From Treponema sp. (GTDB lineage Bacteria; Spirochaetota; Spirochaetia; Treponematales; Breznakiellaceae): a stretch of 7,787 nt of DNA. The notes under the pieces are model-generated. The model saw only the letters and a list, made by a program, of their open reading frames with translations, had not been told where the DNA came from and did no database searches. Positions 1 through 6,311 of the stretch are shown one piece after another (positions within the stretch are counted from its first letter, which is position 1; each line of letters begins with the position of its first letter). The translations under genes were made by a program, and so were the position numbers. Location: contig JAITQR010000234.1 of NCBI GenBank assembly GCA_031288815.1, positions 1 through 7,787 of the forward strand. Direction: 5' to 3'.

Positions 1-350
1 TGGGGAATCACCTGGACGCAACGGCCCAGGAAACGGCCCTCCCGTTCTTTACGGATAACCGCATCGTAAACCTGGCCGGTGGTAACCGAATTTGCCCGGG
101 AAAGGGGGCTGCGGGTAAACCGGGCGTAGTTTCCCAAATCCAGGTCTGTCTCGGCCCCGTCGTCGGTAACGTACACTTCACCGTGCTGGTAGGGACTCAT
201 GGTCCCCGCATCCACGTTGATGTAAGGGTCGCATTTTACCATGCGGACGTTGAGGCCCCGGGCCTCAAGCAAAGCCCCCAGGGAAGACGCGGCTACACCT
301 TTTCCCAAGCTGGAACATACCCCACCCGAGACAAAAATGAACTTGTTCAT
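1..350 (-). CDS. pyrG: CTP synthase, N-terminal part (runs off left edge)
   Basis: CTP synthase makes CTP from UTP, ATP and glutamine, the last step of de novo pyrimidine nucleotide synthesis, in the cytoplasm. About 116 residues of the amidoligase (synthetase) domain are present; the rest of that domain and the C-terminal glutamine amidotransferase domain lie outside the window. Visible signatures are the N-terminal P-loop-like [10 protein letters not shown] (residues 9-18), then [21 protein letters not shown] and [13 protein letters not shown], all near-invariant in the family. The P-loop reads GGVC where most family members have GGVV, a mild change. The ATG at 348-350 is secure because an in-frame TAA sits only three codons upstream, inside the predicted -10 box. 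The only Shine-Dalgarno-like GAGG is about 13 bases from the ATG, too far to be typical. The gene is divergent from cheR across a 122-base gap. Confidence 0.97.
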   Translation of the reverse strand, partial: MNKFIFVSGGVCSSLGKGVAASSLGALLEARGLNVRMVKCDPYINVDAGTMSPYQHGEVYVTDDGAETDLDLGNYARFTRSPLSRANSVTTGQVYDAVIRKEREGRFLGRCVQVIP

Positions 351-358
351 GTGGAAGT

Positions 359-387
359 ATTATCCTCAACCACAGGTAGTACGTCAA
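359..387 (-). promoter_or_regulatory. Predicted pyrG promoter
   Basis: Reading the minus strand, TTGACG (382-387) and GATAAT (359-364) are separated by exactly 17 bases. Eight bases separate the -10 box from the pyrG ATG, so transcription would begin at or one or two bases before the start codon. The -10 box contains an in-frame TAA, so no longer pyrG start is possible here. Inferred from hexamer match and spacing only. Confidence 0.6.
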
Positions 388-437
388 TGTACCGGCCCCC
401 CTTGTCCCCACCCACGCCCGAAACGGGTTTCTATGCA

Positions 438-466
438 TTGACAGAGCCCAGGACGCAACCTATTAT
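438..466 (+). promoter_or_regulatory. Predicted cheR-cheB promoter
   Basis: A perfect TTGACA (438-443) is followed after 17 bases by TATTAT (461-466), five of six matching the consensus. Six bases then separate the -10 box from the cheR ATG at 473, so the normal start point (about 7 bases after the -10) coincides with the A of the ATG. No Shine-Dalgarno lies between. The gap to the pyrG promoter is GC-rich and holds a short dyad, CCCG-AAA-CGGG (417-427), of unknown meaning. This is a sigma-70-type site; no sigma-28 flagellar promoter was recognised. Confidence 0.65.
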
Positions 467-472
467 CAAAGT

Positions 473-1294
473 ATGGCGGATTCAGTATTTTTTGGTGATA
501 CCGATTTTGAGCAATACAAGGCTTTTATCTACAAAGAAAGCGGTATTACCTTTACGCCGACGAATCGTTCTATTTTGGAAAGCAGGCTGAAAGAACGGCT
601 CCGGAACGTGGGGATTGCTTCCGTTAAAACCTATTTTGCTAAAATTTCCACCGATAAAGAAGAGCTTAAAAATTTTCTGGATATTATTACCACTAATTTA
701 ACCCGGTTCTTTCGGAACCAGGCCCATTTCGACGCTTTGGAACGGTATGTTATCCCCGAACTGATAAAGATTAAACAAAAGACAGGCAATAATACCATCA
801 AAATCTGGAGCGCCGGATGTTCCACCGGGGAGGAACCGTATACTATCGCCATGCTTTTGAGCGAAATTCTGCCCCCATCCTGGAAATTCGAGATTCTGGC
901 CAGCGATATCAGTCTGAAATGCCTTATGACCGCCAAAGAAGGCTTCTATCAGGACAACAGGATCGTCGGAATTCCCGACTCTTACCTCAAAAAATACTTC
1001 GATAAGGTGGAGGGGGGTTATAAGATCCACGCGGATCTGATGTCCAAGATCCGCTTTGACTACCATAATTTGAAAAATGATTCGGGACAGCGGAATTTGG
1101 ACCTTGTTTTCTGCCGGAACGTGATTATCTACTTTGATGAAGTTGCCCAAACCGCGGTGATAAACCGCTTTTGGGACGCCATGGCTAGTAAATCCTTCCT
1201 GTTTATCGGCCATTCCGAATCCCTTTTTGGCATGAAGACACAATTTGAGTTCGTCAAGACCGAGTGGGCGACTTTTTACCGAAAATTTGTATAA
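473..1294 (+). CDS. cheR: Chemotaxis receptor methyltransferase CheR
   Basis: CheR transfers methyl groups from S-adenosylmethionine to glutamates on methyl-accepting chemotaxis receptors, the adaptation step opposed by CheB. The 273-residue length is normal. Residues 9-75 match the helical CheR N-terminal domain (DTDFEQYKAFIYKESGI, then TTNLTRFFR at 73-81). The methyltransferase domain follows: WSAGCSTGEEPYTIAM at 112-127 is the SAM-binding loop, LASDIS around D145 is the acidic SAM-contact motif, VFCRNVIIYFD at 212-222 is a CheR hallmark, and IGHSESL at 245-251 is near the C-terminus. The ATG at 473 is the only ATG, GTG or TTG available near the N-terminal homology, yet it has no Shine-Dalgarno. 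cheB follows after 10 bases, so the two form an operon. By eye the coding sequence is more AT-rich than cheB. Confidence 0.96.
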   Translation: MADSVFFGDTDFEQYKAFIYKESGITFTPTNRSILESRLKERLRNVGIASVKTYFAKISTDKEELKNFLDIITTNLTRFFRNQAHFDALERYVIPELIKIKQKTGNNTIKIWSAGCSTGEEPYTIAMLLSEILPPSWKFEILASDISLKCLMTAKEGFYQDNRIVGIPDSYLKKYFDKVEGGYKIHADLMSKIRFDYHNLKNDSGQRNLDLVFCRNVIIYFDEVAQTAVINRFWDAMASKSFLFIGHSESLFGMKTQFEFVKTEWATFYRKFV

Positions 1295-1304
1295 GGAGTA
1301 ACCT

Positions 1305-2462
1305 GTGGCTGACGAAATCGCGGTCTTGATTGTTGATGATTCCGCCTTGATGCGCAATTTGATAGGCAAAATGGTAGAGGGAACTCCCGGACTGATGATT
1401 GCCGACAAGGCCATGAACGGCCGCTTTGCCCTGGATAAGATCCCCCGGGTGAATCCGGACATTATTGTCCTGGATTTGGAAATGCCGGAAATGAACGGGA
1501 TCGAGTTCCTTAAGGAGCGGAAGAAACGGGGTATAGAGATCCCGGTAATTATCCTTTCCTCCATCGCCGCCAAAGGCGCGGCAATCACCATGGAAGCCTT
1601 GTCCCTGGGAGCCAGCGACTTTATCCAGAAGCCTTCCGGTTCCATTTCGGATGATATACACACCGTAAGGGATCACCTGGTGGAACTGCTCCTGGGTTAT
1701 GGCGGCCAGTATCGCAGAACCCACGGCAAGAAGTCCGTGGCCCCCGGGGAGGCAAAAGCCGTTAACCCCACGGCGGCGGAGGCGATAAGCAAGGCTTCGA
1801 TTTCCATATCTTCCATTCTGGGTTTAGGTTCTGCGCCCTCCGCCGGGCCGGGCAAACCGCCGGCCCAGTTGCGCAAACCCGCCAAAACCGAGATTGTCGC
1901 TATCGGCATCTCTACCGGGGGGCCCGACGCCCTGCGGGAGGTGTTCTCCAAGCTGGACGTGGATCTTAAGGTGCCCATTGTGGTAGTCCAGCACATGCCC
2001 GCCGGCTTTACCAGCGAATTCGCCAAGAGCCTTGACCGGATCTGTCCTTTGGATGTGAAGGAGGCGGAAGAAGGTGAGCCGCTCCTGCCGGGCCGGATCT
2101 TCATCGCCCAGGGGAACAAGCACCTGGAAGTTGCCCGCAAGGGTATCGGCGTGGTGGCCCACCTTTCCGACGCTCCCCTGGTAAGCGGCCACCGGCCCAG
2201 CGCCGATGTCCTCTTCGCCTCCGTAGCCCTGACCTATACAAACCACGCCCTGGGGGTGATCATGACCGGCATGGGCCGGGACGGCGCCCAACAGTTGGGA
2301 ACCATCTACAAGGAAGGGGGCATGACCCTGGGCCAGGATGAAGGCAGCGCGGTAGTCTACGGCATGCCCCGGGTCGCCTACGAGATGGGCCACGTAATGG
2401 AGCAGGTGCCCCTGGGCAAGATGGCCCGCCGCATCTGTGATGTGGCTAAAACGACCAGGTAA
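1305..2462 (+). CDS. cheB: Chemotaxis response regulator methylesterase/deamidase CheB
   Basis: CheB removes methyl groups from receptor glutamates and deamidates receptor glutamines, and is activated by phosphorylation from CheA. Residues 1-125 are the receiver domain: acidic pair D11-D12 before SALMR, phospho-acceptor D57 in VLDLEMPEMNG, switch residue S85 or S86, and K109 in the conserved KP. A long Ala/Pro/Ser-rich linker (about 132-195) leads to the esterase domain. Its catalytic triad is visible as S203 (GISTGGP), H230 (VVQHMPAGFT) and D326 (TGMGRDGA). At 385 residues it is longer than the roughly 350 usual in enterobacteria, mostly because of the linker. The start is GTG with an AAGGAG that overlaps the cheR stop codon, so translation is probably coupled to cheR. 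No receptor or other chemotaxis gene lies in the window. Confidence 0.97.
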   Translation: MADEIAVLIVDDSALMRNLIGKMVEGTPGLMIADKAMNGRFALDKIPRVNPDIIVLDLEMPEMNGIEFLKERKKRGIEIPVIILSSIAAKGAAITMEALSLGASDFIQKPSGSISDDIHTVRDHLVELLLGYGGQYRRTHGKKSVAPGEAKAVNPTAAEAISKASISISSILGLGSAPSAGPGKPPAQLRKPAKTEIVAIGISTGGPDALREVFSKLDVDLKVPIVVVQHMPAGFTSEFAKSLDRICPLDVKEAEEGEPLLPGRIFIAQGNKHLEVARKGIGVVAHLSDAPLVSGHRPSADVLFASVALTYTNHALGVIMTGMGRDGAQQLGTIYKEGGMTLGQDEGSAVVYGMPRVAYEMGHVMEQVPLGKMARRICDVAKTTR

Positions 2463-2584
2463 ACGGCAAGCCCTGTTTTACTGACACTGTTAACCCTAAA
2501 ATGGTGAGCCTTTCAATATGTTTCTTCAATGTGTCTTTTTCCATCCCCGCTATGTTTTTGGCCGTTTTGGAAATTTGTATTCCC

Positions 2585-2605
2585 AAAACCCGGCGGGCTG
2601 TTTTT
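2585..2605. terminator. Candidate bidirectional terminator between cheB and the toxin-antitoxin pair
   Basis: On the plus strand AAAACCC-GGC-GGG-CTG-TTTTT folds as a GC core (CCC/GGG) extended by AAAA/TTTT across a 3-base bulge, ending in five T. On the minus strand the same dyad ends in TTTT. Its place between convergent genes suits a shared terminator, though the core is short. A second weak hairpin (2461-2478: AAAC-GG-CAAG-CC-CT-GTTT, followed by TA) begins inside the cheB stop codon. Otherwise the 164-base gap shows nothing recognisable. Confidence 0.35.
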
Positions 2606-2626
2606 AAGGGAAGACGGGAAGCGGCC

Positions 2627-2914
2627 TTATGCGGGTACTTTTTGTTCCACCTTGAGACGGAAACCCAGAAGATCAAGCAGTTTCAACATTGTCTCGAAAG
2701 AAGGGTTTCCCGTTGGGGACAGGGATTTATACAGCCCCTCGCGGGTTACATTCAGTTCACGGGCAATCTGCGTCATGCCCTTTGATCGGGCAAGCGCGCC
2801 GAGTATTTCAAAGAGAAACCCCGTATCGTTTTCCCCGAAGGCCACTTCAAGGGACGCTATTATATCCTCTTTTGTATCAAGCACTTCCGCCAAATCCCAT
2901 TTACTTACTTTCAT
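2627..2914 (-). CDS. HTH antitoxin of a toxin-antitoxin pair (HI1420-like, COG3636 type)
   Basis: The 95-residue protein fits the downstream antidote family (TIGR02684 / COG3636): N-terminal WDLAEVLDTKEDIIASLE (6-23), GALARSKGMTQIARELNV (39-56), then TREGLYKSLSPTGNPSF (57-73), which covers the Cro/CI-like recognition helix and the family's SP-GNP turn. The C-terminus LDLLGFRLKV is also typical. In this family the antitoxin binds and neutralises the RelE-like toxin and represses its own operon. The ATG at 2912-2914 was chosen over a codon 9 residues further upstream because GGAGGAGG (2921-2928) lies 6 bases before it and homology begins here. It overlaps the toxin gene by 14 bases, so the two are translationally coupled in toxin-first order. 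Confidence 0.9.
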   Translation of the reverse strand: MKVSKWDLAEVLDTKEDIIASLEVAFGENDTGFLFEILGALARSKGMTQIARELNVTREGLYKSLSPTGNPSFETMLKLLDLLGFRLKVEQKVPA

Positions 2915-3215
2915 CTTCTTCCTCCTCCGGCTCTCTCGCAAGCCGCTTGGCGCTTTCTATATCCCGCTGTTGAGTGGATTTATCACCGCCGCAAAGCAGG
3001 ATGATGATTTGTTTTCCCGTATCCTTGTAATAGACCCGATAACCTGGGCCATGGTGGATACGTATTTCCGTAACACCTTCGCCTAGGGGCCTCGCGTCAC
3101 CGGGATTGTCTTCCCGCAGCCGGGTAATTCGGGAAGCAATGAGGAACTTTCCGGTTCTGTCTTTCAATTTTTTGAACCATTTCAGAAAAACATCGGTACG
3201 GCGTATTTCCTTCAT
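2901..3215 (-). CDS. RelE/HigB-like toxin of a toxin-antitoxin pair (HI1419-like, COG3657 type)
   Basis: This 104-residue protein matches the addiction-module killer family (TIGR02683 / COG3657, RelE superfamily): FLKWFKKLKDRTGKFLIASRI (10-30), NPGDARPLGEGVTEIRIHHGPGYRVYY (37-63) and IILLCGGDKSTQQRDIESAKRL. Relatives with the RelE fold act as ribosome-dependent mRNA endonucleases; activity here is inferred. The start is firm: an in-frame TAA lies about 22 bases upstream and only ATA or ATT codons intervene. There is no Shine-Dalgarno. The C-terminus ends in an unusual acidic tail, EPEEEEDESK, because its GAG/GAA codons also form the antitoxin's Shine-Dalgarno. The module has its own promoter and is flanked by unrelated functions, in keeping with an acquired accessory cassette. 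Confidence 0.9.
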   Translation of the reverse strand: MKEIRRTDVFLKWFKKLKDRTGKFLIASRITRLREDNPGDARPLGEGVTEIRIHHGPGYRVYYKDTGKQIIILLCGGDKSTQQRDIESAKRLAREPEEEEDESK

Positions 3216-3221
3216 ATCTAT

Positions 3222-3250
3222 AATGTAAATTATATATTACAGTTTGTCAA
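3222..3250 (-). promoter_or_regulatory. Predicted toxin-antitoxin promoter with overlapping dyad operator
   Basis: Minus strand: perfect TTGACA (3245-3250), 17-base spacer, TACATT (3222-3227), then six bases to the toxin ATG. A dyad TGTAA-N8-TTACA (3224-3241) covers the spacer and most of the -10 box. That is where an autorepressing HTH antitoxin would bind, so it is the best operator candidate. The predicted start point falls on the toxin ATG. Confidence 0.55.
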
Positions 3251-3328
3251 GCGGGTTGATTGAGACTTTTAGAAAAAGGGCTATAAGAAGTCGCTCCGCA
3301 TGAGGCCGTGTCCTTAACATATTTATAC

Positions 3329-3350
3329 AAAAAAGTCCACTCGATCGCGG
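3329..3350 (-). terminator. Candidate terminator after the ArsR-type regulator gene
   Basis: Downstream of the regulator stop codon the minus strand reads CCGC-GATCGA-GTGG, then AC, then six T (3329-3334). The stem is only four pairs with one G-U, so it is weak, but the T-run and position 8 bases after the stop support termination before the toxin promoter. Confidence 0.4.
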
Positions 3351-3357
3351 CAGGCTC

Positions 3358-4296
3358 CTAGCGTTCAAGTTTCGCCACCAGTTCAATATTCTGCCGGTAG
3401 TTTCCAAAGCGCTCCCCGAAAAGGTTTATGCCGCCCACGTATTCCGCGTCTTCTTTGACCCCGATCCGAAAGGAGATATAGTCTCCCCTGGTAACCTGAA
3501 GCCTTTCCAAATCAAGATCCGATGTCTTTCTGCCGTCGCTGAAGCAGCCCTGATCGTTTATCTCCAGGCGGTGCAGGTCTCCGTATTGGGTAGAATCGTC
3601 GGGCCACCAGGCGGGGTTATAGATTCCCCGGACCCCGCCGTAGTCTCCGGCGCTGCGGAAACGGGAGACTTCCTCCCCGTTTATCCACACGGTAATATCG
3701 CTGGGCCAGTCGTTATTGTACCCCGGGGCTTCGGAGCAGGCTTCAAAGGAAAAGGCAAGTTCCAGGAGCCGGGGGCTTTTGAAGTTATGATTGGGGAAAC
3801 GGTATTCAACGCTTCCGGAGCTGAACCAGAGGAGCTGGGCGTGAATACGGCTCGGGCTGAAAAAGGCGTTTTCCGAGTCCACGGTACTGATAAAGGATCG
3901 ATGGCTGGCGATGCCGCAGGGTTTGACCACCGAACAGTCAAAATAATTTCCCAGAGGCATGCCGCAGGTAATCTCGCGCAGCGCCCTCTTTACAAGTTCA
4001 TCCCGGTTAAAGAACTTAAGATACACATCCTCCGCCTGGATGGTACAGAGTTTCTGCGAGCCCCTCAGTCCCGGTTTTTCTTGAACAAAGATAAGCCCCG
4101 CCTTTTCCAGCGTTTTAACATGGAAAGCGGCGGTGGAAAGAGGCAGGGAAAATTCCTCCGCCAGTTCGGTAATGTTCTTGAGGGGCTTTTTGAGTATAGT
4201 GGCAAGCAGTTTTATACGTACCGGGGACGAGAGAGCCTTGAAAAATTCGGCGGTTTCCTCGCTTCGGGACATCTCCAGCGTTATGCGTTTTTTCAT
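3358..4296 (-). CDS. ArsR-type winged-helix regulator with large C-terminal sensor-like domain
   Basis: This is a 312-residue DNA-binding protein, far longer than classical ArsR repressors (about 100 residues). Residues 14-85 are a winged HTH: AEFFKALSSPVRIKLLATIL, then ITELAEEFSLPLSTAAFHVKTLEKAGLI with the recognition helix near 52-65, and a wing at EKPGLRGSQKL. It has no obvious Cys metal-binding box of the ArsR kind (no ELCVCDL-like motif). The remaining ~210 residues are rich in Trp, Tyr and Phe (WFSSGSVEYRFP, NNDWPSDITVWINGEEV, YNPAWWPDD) and look like beta-sandwich repeats, as in carbohydrate-binding folds; ligand sensing is inferred. An in-frame TTG extends the frame 36 codons upstream, but the ATG at 4296 has GAGGGAG 6 bases before it and the extension is basic low-complexity sequence. 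It lies 126 bases after the GH2 stop in the same direction, so it is probably a GH2 co-regulator in one operon. Confidence 0.82.
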   Translation of the reverse strand: MKKRITLEMSRSEETAEFFKALSSPVRIKLLATILKKPLKNITELAEEFSLPLSTAAFHVKTLEKAGLIFVQEKPGLRGSQKLCTIQAEDVYLKFFNRDELVKRALREITCGMPLGNYFDCSVVKPCGIASHRSFISTVDSENAFFSPSRIHAQLLWFSSGSVEYRFPNHNFKSPRLLELAFSFEACSEAPGYNNDWPSDITVWINGEEVSRFRSAGDYGGVRGIYNPAWWPDDSTQYGDLHRLEINDQGCFSDGRKTSDLDLERLQVTRGDYISFRIGVKEDAEYVGGINLFGERFGNYRQNIELVAKLER

Positions 4297-4309
4297 CGGC
4301 CGCTCCCTC

Positions 4310-4327
4310 TTTCCGGTTTGCCGGAAA
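4310..4327 (-). repeat. Perfect hairpin/dyad just upstream of the regulator ribosome binding site
   Basis: The minus strand reads TTTCCGG-CAAA-CCGGAAA, seven perfect pairs with a 4-base loop. Its 3' arm directly abuts the Shine-Dalgarno GAGGGAG (4303-4309) of the regulator. A tandem copy of GAAATTG (4324-4330 and 4331-4337, plus strand) overlaps its outer arm. There is no T-run, so it is not an intrinsic terminator. It may be an mRNA structure that tunes regulator translation or protects a processed end, or an autoregulatory DNA site. Confidence 0.55.
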
Positions 4328-4422
4328 TTGGAAATTGAGTTCTCCCTGTTCCTTTGCGCGCCCCGGCGGTTACCATTTCCCCTTTTGTTTCCCTTGCCCG
4401 CCAATTTAGCCCGGGTAGGCTC

Positions 4423-6198
4423 TTAGCGCAGGCTCCCCACTTTCCGCAGATTTATCTCCCGCAGAACCCCGGGATCAACCTTAAAGTTTCTCTCCGCGTC
4501 CATGATGCCGTTGATCTCCTGCTGAACATCCGTCACCTGGGTGTAACAGAAACCCGATACCGCGTCCAGTTGTTTGATGGCGGTAGTAATACTGTCAAAC
4601 CGCCTGATGTACTCTTCCGGGGAATCCACCTTGTTGCCGTAGCCCCAGCCGTCGCCCCGGTTGCTGAAGGCTATGCCGCCGAATTCGCTTATGATGATCG
4701 GTTGCCCCCGGTAGGGGAACCGGCCGGCAAAGGCGGATTTCGATTTGTTGTGACAGATAAGGTTCCGCAGTATCTCTTCCAGGTGGTTCCCGTAACGTTC
4801 AAGAAGATCCTCACCCCGTTCCTCATAGTCGTGGAGGGTGATAATGTCCGATACGGTATGTTCCCAGCCGTCGTTGCAGATAACCGGCCGATGGGGATCG
4901 TAGGATTTGGTAAGGTGGTAGATCGTCCGGGTAAAATGCTGCTGTGCCGGATCGGTTTTAACCTGGGCTATGCCCCAGGACTCGTTAAAGGGCGTCCAGG
5001 TGATGATAGAAGGGTGGTTGTAGTTCTGTTGTACAATTTCCATCCATTCGCGGGTAAAGGCGGAAACGGCGGCGTCGGTAAATTCGTAGGCCGCCGCGGC
5101 CTCGCTCCATACCAAAAGGCCCTTTACATCCGCCCAGTAGAGGAAACGTTCATCCTCAATTTTCTGGTGTTTCCGTACCCCGTTGTAGCCCGCTTCCATA
5201 ACCCGGTCGATATCGGTAACAAGGGCCTGTTCGTCAGGGGGCGTTATTCCCGACTCTTTCCAGTAACCCTGATCCAGAATGAGCCGCTGGTACAGGGGCT
5301 GGTTGTTGAGAGTTATCCTGGCCCCCTCTATCCGGATCTCCCTCATCCCAAAGTAGGAGAGAACCTGATCGGCGGTTTTACCGTCTTTCTCAAGGCTAAA
5401 GCTGATGTCGTACAGATCCGGGTGCCGGGGGGCCCAGGTACGGATGCCCCACTCGTAGAGGGATGGGGCGTTTACATCCACCGCGAGGCGCAGCCGTTTT
5501 CCGGTTACCGGCACGGTGATTTTGTTAACATCGTTCCCCTGGAAGCTTACCTGGGCGGTAAAGGTAAGGCCTTCCGTTATGCCGGCCAATTCCGCTTCAA
5601 GCTCCAGTGTTTTCTTTGCCAGCACCGGAGTCATTTTTACCCCGGCGATGCGGGTTTTGGGGACATACTCAAGCCATACGGTCTTCCAGATACCCGTATT
5701 CTGGACGTACCAGCAGCCGAAATTTTCGTCCTTCCAGCGCTGCTTCCCCCGGCCCTGGCTGATATCGAAAGAATCCTCCGCCCGGACAGTGATACTGTTC
5801 GCCCCCTTCTTGGCCAGATCGGTAATGTCAAAGGAGAAGCGGGCGTAAGCCCCCTCGTGCTCCCCCGCGAAGACGCCGTTGACCCAGAGCTGGGTATGAT
5901 AATCGCTGCCCTCAAAATGGAGGAAGGCCCTGACCTCTCCCAGATCCCTGTCGATTTTCAGATCCTTTTGGTACCAGACCACGTCGTGGCGGCCCGGGTC
6001 TCCTATGCCGCTGGCGGGGTACTCGTAGGTAAAAGGCACGTTTATCGTTTTGCCTCCGGGAAAATCGCGGAACCATTCCTTGCGGCGGCCGTCGTTCCGG
6101 TCGTCAAAGCAAAAGTTCCATACCCCGTCCAGATTCTTCCAGGAGCCGCTGTCCCGTACAAACTGGGGGCGGGGATAGCCGTTTTGGTAACACCGCAT
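4423..6198 (-). CDS. Glycoside hydrolase family 2 enzyme (beta-galactosidase/glucuronidase-like)
   Basis: This is a retaining exo-beta-glycosidase of 591 residues, close to E. coli UidA in length. Domains: N-terminal jelly-roll sugar-binding domain (about 1-180, opening RPQFVRDSGSWKNLDGVWNF, with VWYQKDL and LHFEGSDYHTQLWVNG), an Ig-like beta-sandwich (about 183-285), and a TIM barrel from about 287 (YFGMREIRIEGARITLNNQP). The acid/base is E406 in TPFNESWG and the nucleophile is E505 in IISEFGG, both as expected for GH2. The C-terminal CYTQVTDVQQEINGI is typical of a GH2 subgroup; I do not see the N-x-K loop that marks beta-glucuronidases, so glucuronide specificity is unlikely. The substrate cannot be named. 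There is no signal peptide, so it acts on imported sugars in the cytoplasm. AGAGGAGA lies 7 bases before the ATG. Confidence 0.93.
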   Translation of the reverse strand: MRCYQNGYPRPQFVRDSGSWKNLDGVWNFCFDDRNDGRRKEWFRDFPGGKTINVPFTYEYPASGIGDPGRHDVVWYQKDLKIDRDLGEVRAFLHFEGSDYHTQLWVNGVFAGEHEGAYARFSFDITDLAKKGANSITVRAEDSFDISQGRGKQRWKDENFGCWYVQNTGIWKTVWLEYVPKTRIAGVKMTPVLAKKTLELEAELAGITEGLTFTAQVSFQGNDVNKITVPVTGKRLRLAVDVNAPSLYEWGIRTWAPRHPDLYDISFSLEKDGKTADQVLSYFGMREIRIEGARITLNNQPLYQRLILDQGYWKESGITPPDEQALVTDIDRVMEAGYNGVRKHQKIEDERFLYWADVKGLLVWSEAAAAYEFTDAAVSAFTREWMEIVQQNYNHPSIITWTPFNESWGIAQVKTDPAQQHFTRTIYHLTKSYDPHRPVICNDGWEHTVSDIITLHDYEERGEDLLERYGNHLEEILRNLICHNKSKSAFAGRFPYRGQPIIISEFGGIAFSNRGDGWGYGNKVDSPEEYIRRFDSITTAIKQLDAVSGFCYTQVTDVQQEINGIMDAERNFKVDPGVLREINLRKVGSLR

Positions 6199-6252
6199 CT
6201 GTTGTTCTCCTCTGCACTGAATTATTCCAAAAATTCTGTAGTAAATGAGCCG

Positions 6253-6282
6253 ATTTTACCGGGCTTTCTGTCCCGGTGTCAA
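6253..6282 (-). promoter_or_regulatory. Predicted GH2 operon promoter with operator in the spacer
   Basis: Minus strand: perfect TTGACA (6277-6282), 18-base spacer, TAAAAT (6253-6258), giving a leader of about 48 bases to the GH2 ATG. The spacer is occupied by a perfect inverted repeat, ACCGGG-N8-CCCGGT (6258-6277), whose outermost bases touch both boxes. A protein bound there would block RNA polymerase, so this is a strong repressor-operator candidate. The GH2-linked ArsR-type protein is the obvious partner, by inference. Confidence 0.7.
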
Positions 6283-6311
6283 GGATACAGGCTGTTCCGA
6301 ATGAAAAACAC

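Noticed and set aside
698..1663. A 321-codon open frame on the minus strand across cheR and cheB
   Set aside because: It is antisense to two well-supported genes and crosses their boundary; no protein family is recognisable in it.
2446..2676. A 76-codon minus-strand frame overlapping the antitoxin 3' end and the cheB stop
   Set aside because: It overlaps the antitoxin in another frame and the end of cheB, has no ribosome binding site and no recognisable family. It also covers the candidate terminator.
2463..3357. Mobile element carrying the toxin-antitoxin pair
   Set aside because: No transposase, integrase, terminal inverted repeats or target-site duplication could be seen around the pair.
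4297..4404. N-terminal extension of the ArsR-type regulator from a TTG codon
   Set aside because: No ribosome binding site at the TTG; the added 36 residues are basic low-complexity sequence and contain the hairpin and Shine-Dalgarno of the ATG at 4296, where family homology begins.
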